Shown here piece after piece: positions 56,319 through 64,000 of a DNA stretch of 64,000 nt. A model generated the notes under the pieces. It saw nothing but the letters and a program-made list of their open reading frames with translations. It did no database searches and was not told where the DNA came from. The stretch covers positions 1 through 64,000 of the forward strand of contig JAINDK010000019.1 in the NCBI GenBank assembly GCA_019931185.1. The letters are read 5' to 3'. Both the position numbers and the translations under genes were made by a program. The stretch is from Bryobacter sp. CoA8 C33. Lineage in GTDB: Bacteria; Acidobacteriota; Terriglobia; Bryobacterales; Bryobacteraceae. Each line of letters opens with the position of its first letter. Positions within the stretch are counted from its first letter, which is position 1.

Positions 56319-56673
56319 GGGGGCGTAACGGATTCGACGGGATGGATGGTTTCATTCGAGGCGTGTCGAGCTCCAGGCTCTCGTAAAACGACTGGAAAAA
56401 CACAATTGCCAACACGCAATTTGCTTACGCTGCTTAATTCTTAAGTAGCCGCCCGGGCAGACAGGTCCGTGGGTTTGTCCAAGGGCGTCATTTCACGGAA
56501 TTGGGGCAAGGCTTCTGTCCGGAGCCAAAGCCCTGAAATCAATCGGGCTAGGCTCTTGCCCGTTTTGCCGTTTCTTGAGGGGGGGAGCCGAATACCCAAC
56601 AGAACGGATACACACGTAGGCTTGGGTGGGGCTGCCATTTCGGACGTGGGTTCAACTCCCACCGCCTCCACCA
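56319..56673 (+). ncRNA. ssrA: Transfer-messenger RNA (tmRNA)
   Basis: The 5' end GGGGGCGTAACGGATTCGAC (56319-56338) is the tmRNA signature, and the 3' end GGTTCAACTCCCACCGCCTCC then ACCA supplies the tRNA-like half. The acceptor stem pairs GGGGGC with GCCTCC. The tag frame starts at GCC 56408 and reads A-N-T-Q-F-A-Y-A-A before TAA at 56435-56437; the hydrophobic AYAA end suits ClpXP-type recognition. It rescues stalled ribosomes with SmpB. The length, 355 bases, is normal for one-piece tmRNA. Confidence 0.96.
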
Positions 56674-56724
56674 TCTCTATTTCGGCATCTCATCTAAGAC
56701 TGCATCAGTGCTAAGGTATGCGCT

Positions 56725-58296
56725 ATGCGAGTTTTCAGCCTGCTTCTGGCCCTTTGCTGCCTGGCGCCAGGACAACAGCCCACTCCTGAAAAAGCCGAAG
56801 TCATCATCGATGGGCGATTGTTGTGGTCCCTGTCTTCCCCACGAGCTGGGGAGTCGGCGGCCTCCCGGGCGCGGGACACGTCCGCAACCCTAATCGCGGT
56901 GGCGTCTGATTTCCGCCAGAATCTTGAGGATCTCCGCGAGGTGCACCTCGAGTCAGAAAGCATTCTGCTGATTGGCCGGAGTTACCTGTTTTCCGTTACC
57001 GAAGAGGACGCCCGCGGCCAGGGGCGGGGCCGGCGCGAGTTGTTTGCCAGCCGCAAGCAAGCCGCCGTGGAAGCCATCAAGCACTACCGTGATGCCCGCG
57101 GTTGGAAACAGTTGGGAATCGCGGCCGCCACGGCTTTTGGGATTCTGATGGGCGCTTATCTTTCGCTCCTGCTCATACACCGGGGCTATCGCCGCACGGC
57201 AGCCTGGCTGCAATCCTTGCTCCTGTTCCGCAAGCATCCGGCCCAATTCTCGGGCCTGATCCGAATTTTCCAGCAGCCGCTGGCCATGTTCTTGCGCTCC
57301 ACCGTGTTTCTGATCTTCCTGGCATTGGGCATGATCGTGATCCTACTGGCGTTGTCCTCAGCCCTCGGACAGTTTCCCGCCACGGCTGGGGCTTATTCCA
57401 TCGCCCTCAAATCCGCGCGGGGAGTGTTGTCGTCGGTTGGCTTGGCGGTGCTCAACTATCTGCCGAATTTCCTGGTGCTGCTGGTTGTTGCGCTTCTGAC
57501 GTGGTTTCTGATCCGTATCAGCAAAGCCGTCGCCCGCGCTATCGACGAAGGCCACCTTCACATGGACGGCTTTCACCGCGAGTGGGCGCTTCCCACGCTG
57601 GCCTTGGTTCGGGTGCTGCTGATCCTGTTCGGAATCGTTGTTGCCTTTCCTTATCTGCCCGGGGGAGACTCACCGGCTCTGAGAGGGGTGTCTTTATTTG
57701 TTGGCGTGCTGGTCTCATTCGGCTCCGGCTCAGCGATGGGTAATGTGATTTCCGGGGTGATACTCACCTACATGCGCCCGTTTCAGATAGGCGACCGGGT
57801 CCGCATCAGCGATGCCGTTGGCGATGTTCTGGAAAAATCGCTGTTCGTCACGCGTCTGCGCACGATCAAAAACGAGGAGATCATCGTGCCGAATTCCTCG
57901 ATCCTCGGCGCGCAGATTATCAACTACAGCATTGAGGCCGCCGAGCGTGGCTTGATCCTGCACACGACCGTCACCATCGGATATGACACGCCGTGGCCGC
58001 GTGTTCATGAGTTGCTGGTCGAGGCAGCCCTAGCCACCCTGGGGATTCTCAGCGATCCGCGGCCCTTTGTGCTGCAAACGTCCCTGAACGACTTTCATAT
58101 CAGCTACCAGATCAATGCCTACACGCGCGAGCCCAACCGCATGGCCGAAATCCTTTCCGATCTCCACATACAGATCCAGGACAGCTTCCGCCAAGGAGGC
58201 GTCGAAATCATGTCTCCCTCCTGGCTTGCGCTGCGCGACGGCAATCACTCCACGATTCCGCAAGCGAGGTCGACAGCACCCCGGTCCGGCCACTGA
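56725..58296 (+). CDS. MscS-type mechanosensitive ion channel
   Basis: A 523-residue channel of the small-conductance mechanosensitive type, larger than E. coli MscS (286). A signal segment (MRVFSLLLALCCLAPGQ) and a ~100-residue periplasmic region come first, then about five membrane helices. The pore-lining MscS helix and beta domain follow: FGSGSAMGNVISGVILTYMRPFQIGDRVRI and the RTIKNEEIIVPNSSILG segment near residue 400. It would release solutes on hypo-osmotic shock. It lies 51 bases after tmRNA, and the dehydrogenase gene starts 16 bases after it. Confidence 0.9.
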   Translation: MRVFSLLLALCCLAPGQQPTPEKAEVIIDGRLLWSLSSPRAGESAASRARDTSATLIAVASDFRQNLEDLREVHLESESILLIGRSYLFSVTEEDARGQGRGRRELFASRKQAAVEAIKHYRDARGWKQLGIAAATAFGILMGAYLSLLLIHRGYRRTAAWLQSLLLFRKHPAQFSGLIRIFQQPLAMFLRSTVFLIFLALGMIVILLALSSALGQFPATAGAYSIALKSARGVLSSVGLAVLNYLPNFLVLLVVALLTWFLIRISKAVARAIDEGHLHMDGFHREWALPTLALVRVLLILFGIVVAFPYLPGGDSPALRGVSLFVGVLVSFGSGSAMGNVISGVILTYMRPFQIGDRVRISDAVGDVLEKSLFVTRLRTIKNEEIIVPNSSILGAQIINYSIEAAERGLILHTTVTIGYDTPWPRVHELLVEAALATLGILSDPRPFVLQTSLNDFHISYQINAYTREPNRMAEILSDLHIQIQDSFRQGGVEIMSPSWLALRDGNHSTIPQARSTAPRSGH

Positions 58297-58312
58297 AATA
58301 AGATTGAGGTAT

Positions 58313-60172
58313 ATGGATCGTTTCTTCCGCCGTCCGGCGGCCATCCTTCTTTCACTTTCGCTCCTCCCCCTTCCGGGTCAGGATGGACCGGAGTCCGTGC
58401 TGCCTCCCACGAAACGATTCGCGAAACGAACTGTCATTACGGGGCTCGAAAATCCTTGGGAAATCACTTGGGGACCCGATCAACGCCTTTGGGTGACCGA
58501 GCGCAGCGGCAAGCGCATCAGCCGCGTAGACCCGGAGACCGGCGAGAAAACCGTTGCCGTCACCATCGAGGAAGTGTCGGCTCCGGGTGGGCAAGACGGC
58601 CTGCTTGGCCTCGCGCTGCACCCCGACCTTCTCAAGGGTAAAGGCAATGACTTCGTCTATGCCGCCTATACTTATCAGGACCCGAAAAAAGCCCCCGATC
58701 CCCGCGTGAGCGATCCCGCCAGCCCCTACCGGCAACTCTACGGCAAGATCGTCCGCTTCCGCTACGACAAAGCGGCGCAAAGGCTTGTGGAACCTCGCAC
58801 GCTCGTATCCGGCTTGCCCGCTGGCAATGACCACAACGCTGGTCGGCTGAAGGTGGGCCCCGATCTCAAGCTTTACCTCGCGATTGGCGACCAAGGAAAC
58901 AACCAACTGGGGAATTTCTGTCATCCGGTGCTCGCACAACGCCTTCCCACCGCCGCGGAGATTCGCTCGCAAGACTATGCCGCCTACGAGGGCAAGGTGA
59001 TGCGCTTCCACCTCGATGGCTCGATCCCGGCGGACAACCCCCGGCTGAACGGGGTGGTGAGTCATGTTTGGAGCTACGGCCATCGCAATACACAGGGGCT
59101 CGACTTTGGCCCGACTGGCGCTCTCTATGGCGCGGAGCACGGGCCGAAAACCGATGATGAGATTGATGTCATCGTCAAAGGCGGAAACTACGGCTGGCCC
59201 CATGTCGCTGGATTCCGCGACAACAAAGCCTACCAGTACGCCCGCTGGGCCGAGGCCACGACCCCCTGCAGTCAATTGCGATTCTCAGACTTGGCGATCC
59301 ATCCTTCGGTACCCCGCGAGGACGAACGAGCCTTCAAACAACCCTTCATCGAACCCATCGCTACTCTGTTCACGGTCCCGACAGGCTTCAATTTCGCCAA
59401 CCCGGCGTGCGCGGGGGTGGACTACATCTGCTGGCCCACGGTTGGGATTTCGGGCGTTGAGTATTACGGAGGCTTCTCTGACGGGATTCCCGGATGGGAT
59501 CCGGTGCTGCTGATCACCACGCTGAAGCGCGGCTCCCTCTACGTGCTGCCCCTTACGGTGGATGGCCAGCGGGCCGCCGGAAAAATGACTCGCATGTTCC
59601 GCTCCCAGAACCGCTACCGCGACACCGCCGTGCACCCGAATGGCCGTACGATCTATGTTGCAACCGATTCCTCGGGCTTGGCGGAATCCGACTCCGGGGG
59701 CGTTACCACCAACATGCAGGACCGCGGCTCGATCCTCGCCTTTACTTATGAGGGGGAGGGCGGCGAAGCAAATGTTTCTTCAACTGTGCCCCCAGTCAGG
59801 GATCTCGCGCCAAGCGTCACGGCGCGGGAGAAGAAACCCGGTGAGATTCCTCCTGCCTTCACCACGGCGCAGGTGGCAGCCGGCAAGAAAGCTTATGAAG
59901 GCTATTGTGCCGTCTGCCACGGCAGTACTCTCGCCAACGGCACGTTTGGCACGCCTTTGGCGGGAACCTACTTCAAGAAGAACTGGACCAATAAGCACGT
60001 CGGCCAATTCTATGAGAAGTCCCGCACGATGCCGCCGGCTGCGCCCAAATCGCTGCCCGCGGAAACCTATGCCAACGTCGTCGCCTATATTCTCGACTTC
60101 AACGGCTTCAAGGCGGGCGAGGCGCCGCTGCCGGCCGGCGGCGACGCACTCGCCAAGATGTGGATTGAATAA
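58313..60172 (+). CDS. PQQ-dependent sugar dehydrogenase fused to cytochrome c
   Basis: A 619-residue periplasmic enzyme. After a signal segment (MDRFFRRPAAILLSLSLLPLPGQ) comes a six-blade beta-propeller of the soluble aldose/PQQ dehydrogenase family: LENPWEITWGPDQRLWVTER, GLALHP, NDHNAGRLKVGPDLKLYLAIGDQG and GHRNTQGLDFGP. A C-terminal cytochrome c domain binds one haem at CAVCH (near residue 540) with a likely Met ligand in RTMPPAAP. The fusion would pass electrons from sugar oxidation directly to a haem. ATG at 58313 follows GAGG; the longer frame from 58115 overlaps mscS and is rejected. Confidence 0.9.
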   Translation: MDRFFRRPAAILLSLSLLPLPGQDGPESVLPPTKRFAKRTVITGLENPWEITWGPDQRLWVTERSGKRISRVDPETGEKTVAVTIEEVSAPGGQDGLLGLALHPDLLKGKGNDFVYAAYTYQDPKKAPDPRVSDPASPYRQLYGKIVRFRYDKAAQRLVEPRTLVSGLPAGNDHNAGRLKVGPDLKLYLAIGDQGNNQLGNFCHPVLAQRLPTAAEIRSQDYAAYEGKVMRFHLDGSIPADNPRLNGVVSHVWSYGHRNTQGLDFGPTGALYGAEHGPKTDDEIDVIVKGGNYGWPHVAGFRDNKAYQYARWAEATTPCSQLRFSDLAIHPSVPREDERAFKQPFIEPIATLFTVPTGFNFANPACAGVDYICWPTVGISGVEYYGGFSDGIPGWDPVLLITTLKRGSLYVLPLTVDGQRAAGKMTRMFRSQNRYRDTAVHPNGRTIYVATDSSGLAESDSGGVTTNMQDRGSILAFTYEGEGGEANVSSTVPPVRDLAPSVTAREKKPGEIPPAFTTAQVAAGKKAYEGYCAVCHGSTLANGTFGTPLAGTYFKKNWTNKHVGQFYEKSRTMPPAAPKSLPAETYANVVAYILDFNGFKAGEAPLPAGGDALAKMWIE

Positions 60173-60175
60173 CGG

Positions 60176-61027
60176 CTAGGCTAGGGCCTTGCGATAAAGC
60201 GCGAGCAAGCGGCTCCAGGCCTTTTCGGCATCTGCCTCGTTGTAGACCTTGGAGTCGGGAGGGCACCAGCCGTGAGCGCCCGAGTAGACCTCGATTTCCG
60301 CTCCCAGCCTTGCCTGTTCAAAGGTTTCTTTCAGTACCGTCTTGTCCTTGGGGGAACGGGCATCGTCGTTGGCGGCAATCGCAACCAGAAAAAGTGCCTT
60401 CGTCTTGGCCACCTGCAAATGCGGACTGTTGGGCTGATCGGTGACCAGGCCGCCGCCATGAAAGGAGGCTACCGCGCCCACGCGTTCCGGCATCGCCGCG
60501 GCAGTGCGGAAGGCGATCGGACCACCCATGCAATAACCCTGGGTGCCCACGCGCTTGTCTCTCGCCACGGCCTTTTGTCCGTCGAGCCAGGCGATAAAAG
60601 CCTTGGCATCGGTCATGTGCGTCGTCTCGTTCAGGCTGCGCGCCAGCGGCATTATCTCCGGAAACGGAGTGTTGGTGCCCTCGGCGGCGGTGGGGGCCTT
60701 TCTGGTGCGGTAGAAAGGATTGACGACCAGCACGGCATAACCTGATTCGGCCAGCCGCTTGCCCATTTGCCGGAAGGAAGGGCGCAAGCCAAAGATATCG
60801 GGCCAGATCAGGACGGCGGGAGCCGTTCCGCTCGCGGGGTGGACGAAATAGGCATCACAAGCGCCATCGGGAGTTGTAATCGTTACATCCTGCTCCCGAA
60901 CGGTAAGGGCGTTGGCGACGGCCGGCAGGATAGCTGCTCCGAGTACGGCTCCGAACTGCTTACGGCTGACCAGACCGCGGGCCTCGAATTCGCGGCGGTC
61001 GTCTTCAAAATGGTTCTGATCACACAT
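60176..61027 (-). CDS. Dienelactone hydrolase family protein
   Basis: A 283-residue alpha/beta hydrolase of the dienelactone hydrolase family. The nucleophile is the Cys in GTQGYCMGGPIAF, with the catalytic His in YSGAHGWCPPD and the Asp in AANDDARSPKD. An N-terminal segment with membrane-like residues (FGAVLGAAILPAVANA) follows an Arg-containing RGLVSRKQ, so export is possible. Family members open lactone rings in aromatic breakdown, but many act on other esters. It is convergent with the dehydrogenase gene and divergent from the sialidase-like gene. Confidence 0.87.
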   Translation of the reverse strand: MCDQNHFEDDRREFEARGLVSRKQFGAVLGAAILPAVANALTVREQDVTITTPDGACDAYFVHPASGTAPAVLIWPDIFGLRPSFRQMGKRLAESGYAVLVVNPFYRTRKAPTAAEGTNTPFPEIMPLARSLNETTHMTDAKAFIAWLDGQKAVARDKRVGTQGYCMGGPIAFRTAAAMPERVGAVASFHGGGLVTDQPNSPHLQVAKTKALFLVAIAANDDARSPKDKTVLKETFEQARLGAEIEVYSGAHGWCPPDSKVYNEADAEKAWSRLLALYRKALA

Positions 61028-61082
61028 AGGCAGATTCTAGCGCGCAGCGGCGGCTTCGCGGCGCCTGCTAGACTCCTGTCGA

Positions 61083-62264
61083 ATGACCGTTCGCACGCTT
61101 CTGTCGATTGCCTTGTTTGCGTTTTCCTGCATTGCCGCCGATCTCCGAGTGGAACTTTCGGCGGCGCGTTTGGTTTCTGAGGCTCCCGAAGGCGAGCGGC
61201 GTTGGGGGCGATGGCAGTTTCCCACACTCGAAGCCGGCCCCGGCGGCAGATTGCTTCTGTTCATTCATGTCGAGCAGGATGCGGCTGCTTCCTACGGTAA
61301 AAAGCGGCTTGTTTATGTATCCAGCGACCGGGGCCGCAGTTGGCGCGAGGACCCAAGCGGTGCGGCGAACCGTCCCTATGGTCTTGCGCTTCCGAACGGT
61401 GAGTGGTTGCGAACGGACACCGTAGCGGCGACTCCGGTTTCGTCCGTCACACTGCCGCCGAAGCTGGCCGAACGGGTGAGCTACCAGACGCCTTTTCAGC
61501 TTTACCGGCTCATGGAAATGCCCCCTTCCTTGCGGCAAATCTTTTTCCAGCGTTTCCGCCAAGGTGCCTGGCAGTCGGAACAGCAGGAGTTACGCGATGA
61601 GGAAGCGTTGCGCTATTCCACTGGGGGCCTGGTGCCGCAAATCTGGTGGGGCGACATGAAGCGCCGGCCGGATGGATCAATCGTCGCGCTGACCTATCCG
61701 TACTATCATGCGAGCCAGCTTCCGGTTCCCTTTACTTCGGCAGCATCTTACCGCTCGGATGACAACGGCCGCTCCTGGACTAAGGTCGGGCATATCCTCT
61801 ACAACGAAGCCGATCGGCGCCGGGACGGATTTACCGAGCCCGCGCTTGAGATTCTGCCGGACGGTTCGCTGCTTGCTGTGCTGCGCACGACCGATGGGCA
61901 TGGCTTAGGCCCACTTTACCGGTCACGCTCCGACGACGGCGGCAAGATTTGGAGTGCGCCGGAAGCTTTTACAGACACCGGCGTTTTACCACGCCTGTTG
62001 CAGTTGAAAAACGGAATCCTGGTTCTAAGTTCAGGCCGTCCGGGCGTGGATCTGCGCTTCAGCAGCGATGGGGGACGTTCCTGGACAGAGCCGCGAAGGT
62101 TGGTTCCGGTTCTGGATCCCTCGCGGCCTCAGGCCGATTCCTGTGGCTACACTTCCCTGCTCCCGCTCGGCAAGGACCGTTTTCTGATCACCTATTCCTG
62201 GTTCACCCCGCCAAGCGGAAGAAAGTCGATTTATGTCCGCGAGGTGCGTGCGCGGCACCAATAA
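61083..62264 (+). CDS. Exported sialidase-like (BNR/Asp-box) protein
   Basis: A 393-residue secreted protein with a signal peptide (MTVRTLLSIALFAFSCIAA) and a beta-propeller carrying four Asp-boxes: SSDRGRSW, RSDDNGRSW, RSDDGGKIW and SSDGGRSW. Asp-boxes mark sialidases but also many other propellers, so exo-alpha-sialidase activity is unproven. The RIP motif and arginine triad of true sialidases cannot be confirmed by eye. It is followed by a small exported protein gene after 77 bases. Confidence 0.8.
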   Translation: MTVRTLLSIALFAFSCIAADLRVELSAARLVSEAPEGERRWGRWQFPTLEAGPGGRLLLFIHVEQDAAASYGKKRLVYVSSDRGRSWREDPSGAANRPYGLALPNGEWLRTDTVAATPVSSVTLPPKLAERVSYQTPFQLYRLMEMPPSLRQIFFQRFRQGAWQSEQQELRDEEALRYSTGGLVPQIWWGDMKRRPDGSIVALTYPYYHASQLPVPFTSAASYRSDDNGRSWTKVGHILYNEADRRRDGFTEPALEILPDGSLLAVLRTTDGHGLGPLYRSRSDDGGKIWSAPEAFTDTGVLPRLLQLKNGILVLSSGRPGVDLRFSSDGGRSWTEPRRLVPVLDPSRPQADSCGYTSLLPLGKDRFLITYSWFTPPSGRKSIYVREVRARHQ

Positions 62265-62341
62265 TTCGCTCGAATAATCCGGTCTGTCGTTGTATATTTG
62301 AGTTTCGTATCACACTAACTCTCAACGGAGAATCATCACCT

Positions 62342-63238
62342 ATGCTTCTACTTTCTGCGCTTGCCGCATTGGCTTTCCAGCCCTCCCTGGCCGATCTTAA
62401 ATTGGACAATCGCCACGTCGAGAACTTTATCGTCAGTCAATTGGAGATGAGCGGGGGCAATCAGTATTCCTCGCCAGCGATCCCGAAGGTGGCTGTGGAT
62501 CTCTACAAGGCGATGAACGAGCAGGCGAAAGTTGCGGCCGTCAAGCAGGTACTGGGGGTCGCCAAATCAATGGTGATGACCGGAACACTCCTGGCTAGCC
62601 GTGACAACAGCATTGCCCGGCAGTATGGCGGTAAGGACTACGGGATCAAGGTGCCCACGATGGCAGAAATCAAGAAGATGCCGGCGGCAGCGCAAAACAC
62701 TGCGCAGCAGAGGATGCGGATGGCGTCGACGGTGCATGATGTGTACCGCCAGGAGTTTGTCGATTCGCTTCGTCGCGGCGTGGAGGGAGATCTCCGCGGC
62801 GCGAAGTACCAAGCCCAATCCATGCCTACCATGAAGCCCGATCCCAAAGAGAAGGTGAAGCTTCTCGAAGCTGCCTTGGCCGTGCCGGTGAAGAACGAAG
62901 CTGAATTCCGCCGCAAGGTTGCCGAAGCAAGACTGTTCGCGGCTGATATTTCCCCAGTGGGCCTCGACATCGAACAGTTGGCAAAGGAGGGGGCGCAAGC
63001 TGTTTATGACGAGCACTCCCCGAAAGGTAAGATCAAGGCAGGGCTGGCGCAGTTTATTGCACTCTCGGCGAAAGTCAATTTCGCTGCGACCACGGTGGCC
63101 AAAGGCGACCGGCAGGTCTTCACGAATCCCGCCATGGAGCGGGCCCCCGGCGGAGTAAAGTTCCTTTACCGTTTGGGCAAAGGGCCGACGGATGCTGCTG
63201 TCGCTTTTGCCAAGGCATGGCTCGCGGAACTGCCGTAG
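62342..63238 (+). CDS. Exported protein of unknown function
   Basis: A 298-residue protein. The ATG at 62342 starts a signal peptide (MLLLSALAALAFQPSLA); the open frame upstream to 61949 is antisense/out-of-frame to the sialidase gene. GGAG lies 11 bases ahead. The mature part is mostly helical and Ala/Lys-rich, with no motif I can name. It is followed by a cytochrome gene on the same strand, so it may belong to that unit. Confidence 0.7.
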   Translation: MLLLSALAALAFQPSLADLKLDNRHVENFIVSQLEMSGGNQYSSPAIPKVAVDLYKAMNEQAKVAAVKQVLGVAKSMVMTGTLLASRDNSIARQYGGKDYGIKVPTMAEIKKMPAAAQNTAQQRMRMASTVHDVYRQEFVDSLRRGVEGDLRGAKYQAQSMPTMKPDPKEKVKLLEAALAVPVKNEAEFRRKVAEARLFAADISPVGLDIEQLAKEGAQAVYDEHSPKGKIKAGLAQFIALSAKVNFAATTVAKGDRQVFTNPAMERAPGGVKFLYRLGKGPTDAAVAFAKAWLAELP

Positions 63239-63311
63239 AGAACGCTGCTGAATGCGGCGATCTCTGACCCCTATGTAGGCTTGGTGTTATTGTGCCATCG
63301 CGGTTCTCGCG

Positions 63312-64000
63312 ATGCTGGCGCAAGACCAGGATGGGCCGTCTGCCGCTGTCTCAGCCGACCAGTGTGCCGGTTGCCATCGGGTAATTTGGGAAACCTACCA
63401 GAAGACTGGAATTGGAAGAGCTTTCTCGAAGCCGTCCCGGCAGAGCATCGCGGAGGGCACGAACTGGCACGCCCCTTCGAGCAGCCGCCTTACGATCCTC
63501 GAGCGGGAGGGCCGCTTTTATCAGCGGCGGGAGCACGCCGAGGCGGGAGTGGTTGAGAAATCTATCGATTTTGTAATGGGATCGGGCAACCATGCCCGGA
63601 CATTTCTTCACCGTACCGGGCGGGGAGCGCTGATCGAGTTGCCACTGGGCTGGTATGCCGAGCATGAGGGGAGTCTCGCGATGAACTCCGGCTATGATTC
63701 AGCCGGGCATGAGGACTTTCGCCGGGTGATCAGCTACGAGTGCATGTTCCGCCGTAACGGCTATCCGGGAATTCCTCCCGGAGGCGAACAACCATTTGCC
63801 GAGCCGGTGTATCTCGACGCTTTGCCGCAAGGTATCGACTGCCAGCGTTGCCATGGTCCGGGCGGCCGTCACATTAAACTGGCGGGAGCAGGGGCAAAAG
63901 CAGCCGACATTCGTGGGGCGATCGTGAATCCGGCGCGGCTGCCGCGGGAAAGCCGGGAAGAAGTCCGCATGCAGTGCCACTTGGGGACGACGAGCTTTCC
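63312..64000 (+). CDS. Multihaem cytochrome c, 5' part (runs off the right edge)
   Basis: The frame starting at ATG 63312 (MLAQDQDGPSAAVSADQ) is open to the end of the window, 229 codons so far. Haem motifs are CAGCH (63363-63377) and CQRCH further on, and a QCH just before the edge; spacing and the PGGRH context suggest a cytochrome c554/NrfB-type multihaem protein. The signal peptide looks incomplete: in-frame hydrophobic residues (CYCAIAVLAM) reach back to a TAG at 63276 without a standard start, while a TTG at 63281 in the neighbouring frame would complete one. A one-base difference near 63290 could explain it. Confidence 0.75.
   Translation, partial: MLAQDQDGPSAAVSADQCAGCHRVIWETYQKTGIGRAFSKPSRQSIAEGTNWHAPSSSRLTILEREGRFYQRREHAEAGVVEKSIDFVMGSGNHARTFLHRTGRGALIELPLGWYAEHEGSLAMNSGYDSAGHEDFRRVISYECMFRRNGYPGIPPGGEQPFAEPVYLDALPQGIDCQRCHGPGGRHIKLAGAGAKAADIRGAIVNPARLPRESREEVRMQCHLGTTSF

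Overview
The window looks like chromosome of an Acidobacteriota bacterium, most likely of the Solibacter/Bryobacter type. This is inferred from a large TonB-dependent receptor with an N-terminal carboxypeptidase-regulatory domain, a zinc-ribbon Ser/Thr kinase with a TPR tail beside an ECF sigma gene, DUF4159 and DUF4038 proteins, and a tmRNA with tag ANTQFAYAA. No plasmid or phage backbone is visible.

Layout. 1-5.4 kb is a decayed signalling module: an IS4-type transposase remnant, the C-terminal part of an ECF sigma gene, and a Ser/Thr kinase/TPR gene broken by two stops and a frameshift. 5.4-14.8 kb is C3/C4 metabolism and stress: PEP carboxykinase overlapping a C4-dicarboxylate carrier, PEP synthase behind a GroEL paralogue, a DUF4159 protein, an amidase, and a thiamine-binding protein behind a sigma-54-type promoter. 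14.8-15.95 kb has no convincing gene, followed by three small helical proteins. 17.5-36.3 kb is a type VI secretion cluster: tssK divergent from tssB-tssC-hcp-tagJ-tssA-tssE-tssF-tssG-tssH, then a TonB receptor on the opposite strand, then vgrG and a small protein. tssJ, tssL and tssM are absent. 36.3-44.6 kb is housekeeping: an isomerase-like protein, rpsA-HU-HIT behind a strong promoter and a structured leader, a subtilase, thioredoxin and glycogen synthase. 44.6-53.8 kb holds two exported TPR proteins, rnc, and a metal-efflux RND set coupled to rnc by an ATGA overlap. 53.8-56.7 kb has motA-motB, flbD, a MerR regulator and tmRNA. 56.7-64 kb has MscS, a PQQ sugar dehydrogenase/cytochrome c fusion, a dienelactone hydrolase, a sialidase-like protein, an exported unknown and the start of a multihaem cytochrome.

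The observations most worth following up are the nested inverted repeats in the rpsA leader (37443-37587), a perfect 18-bp inverted repeat at the start of tagJ just after hcp, the T6SS cluster without its membrane-complex genes, the sigma-54 promoter overlapping an inverted repeat before the thiamine-binding gene, and the multiply disabled kinase gene beside an IS. All functional statements are read from sequence and family knowledge; no search was run.
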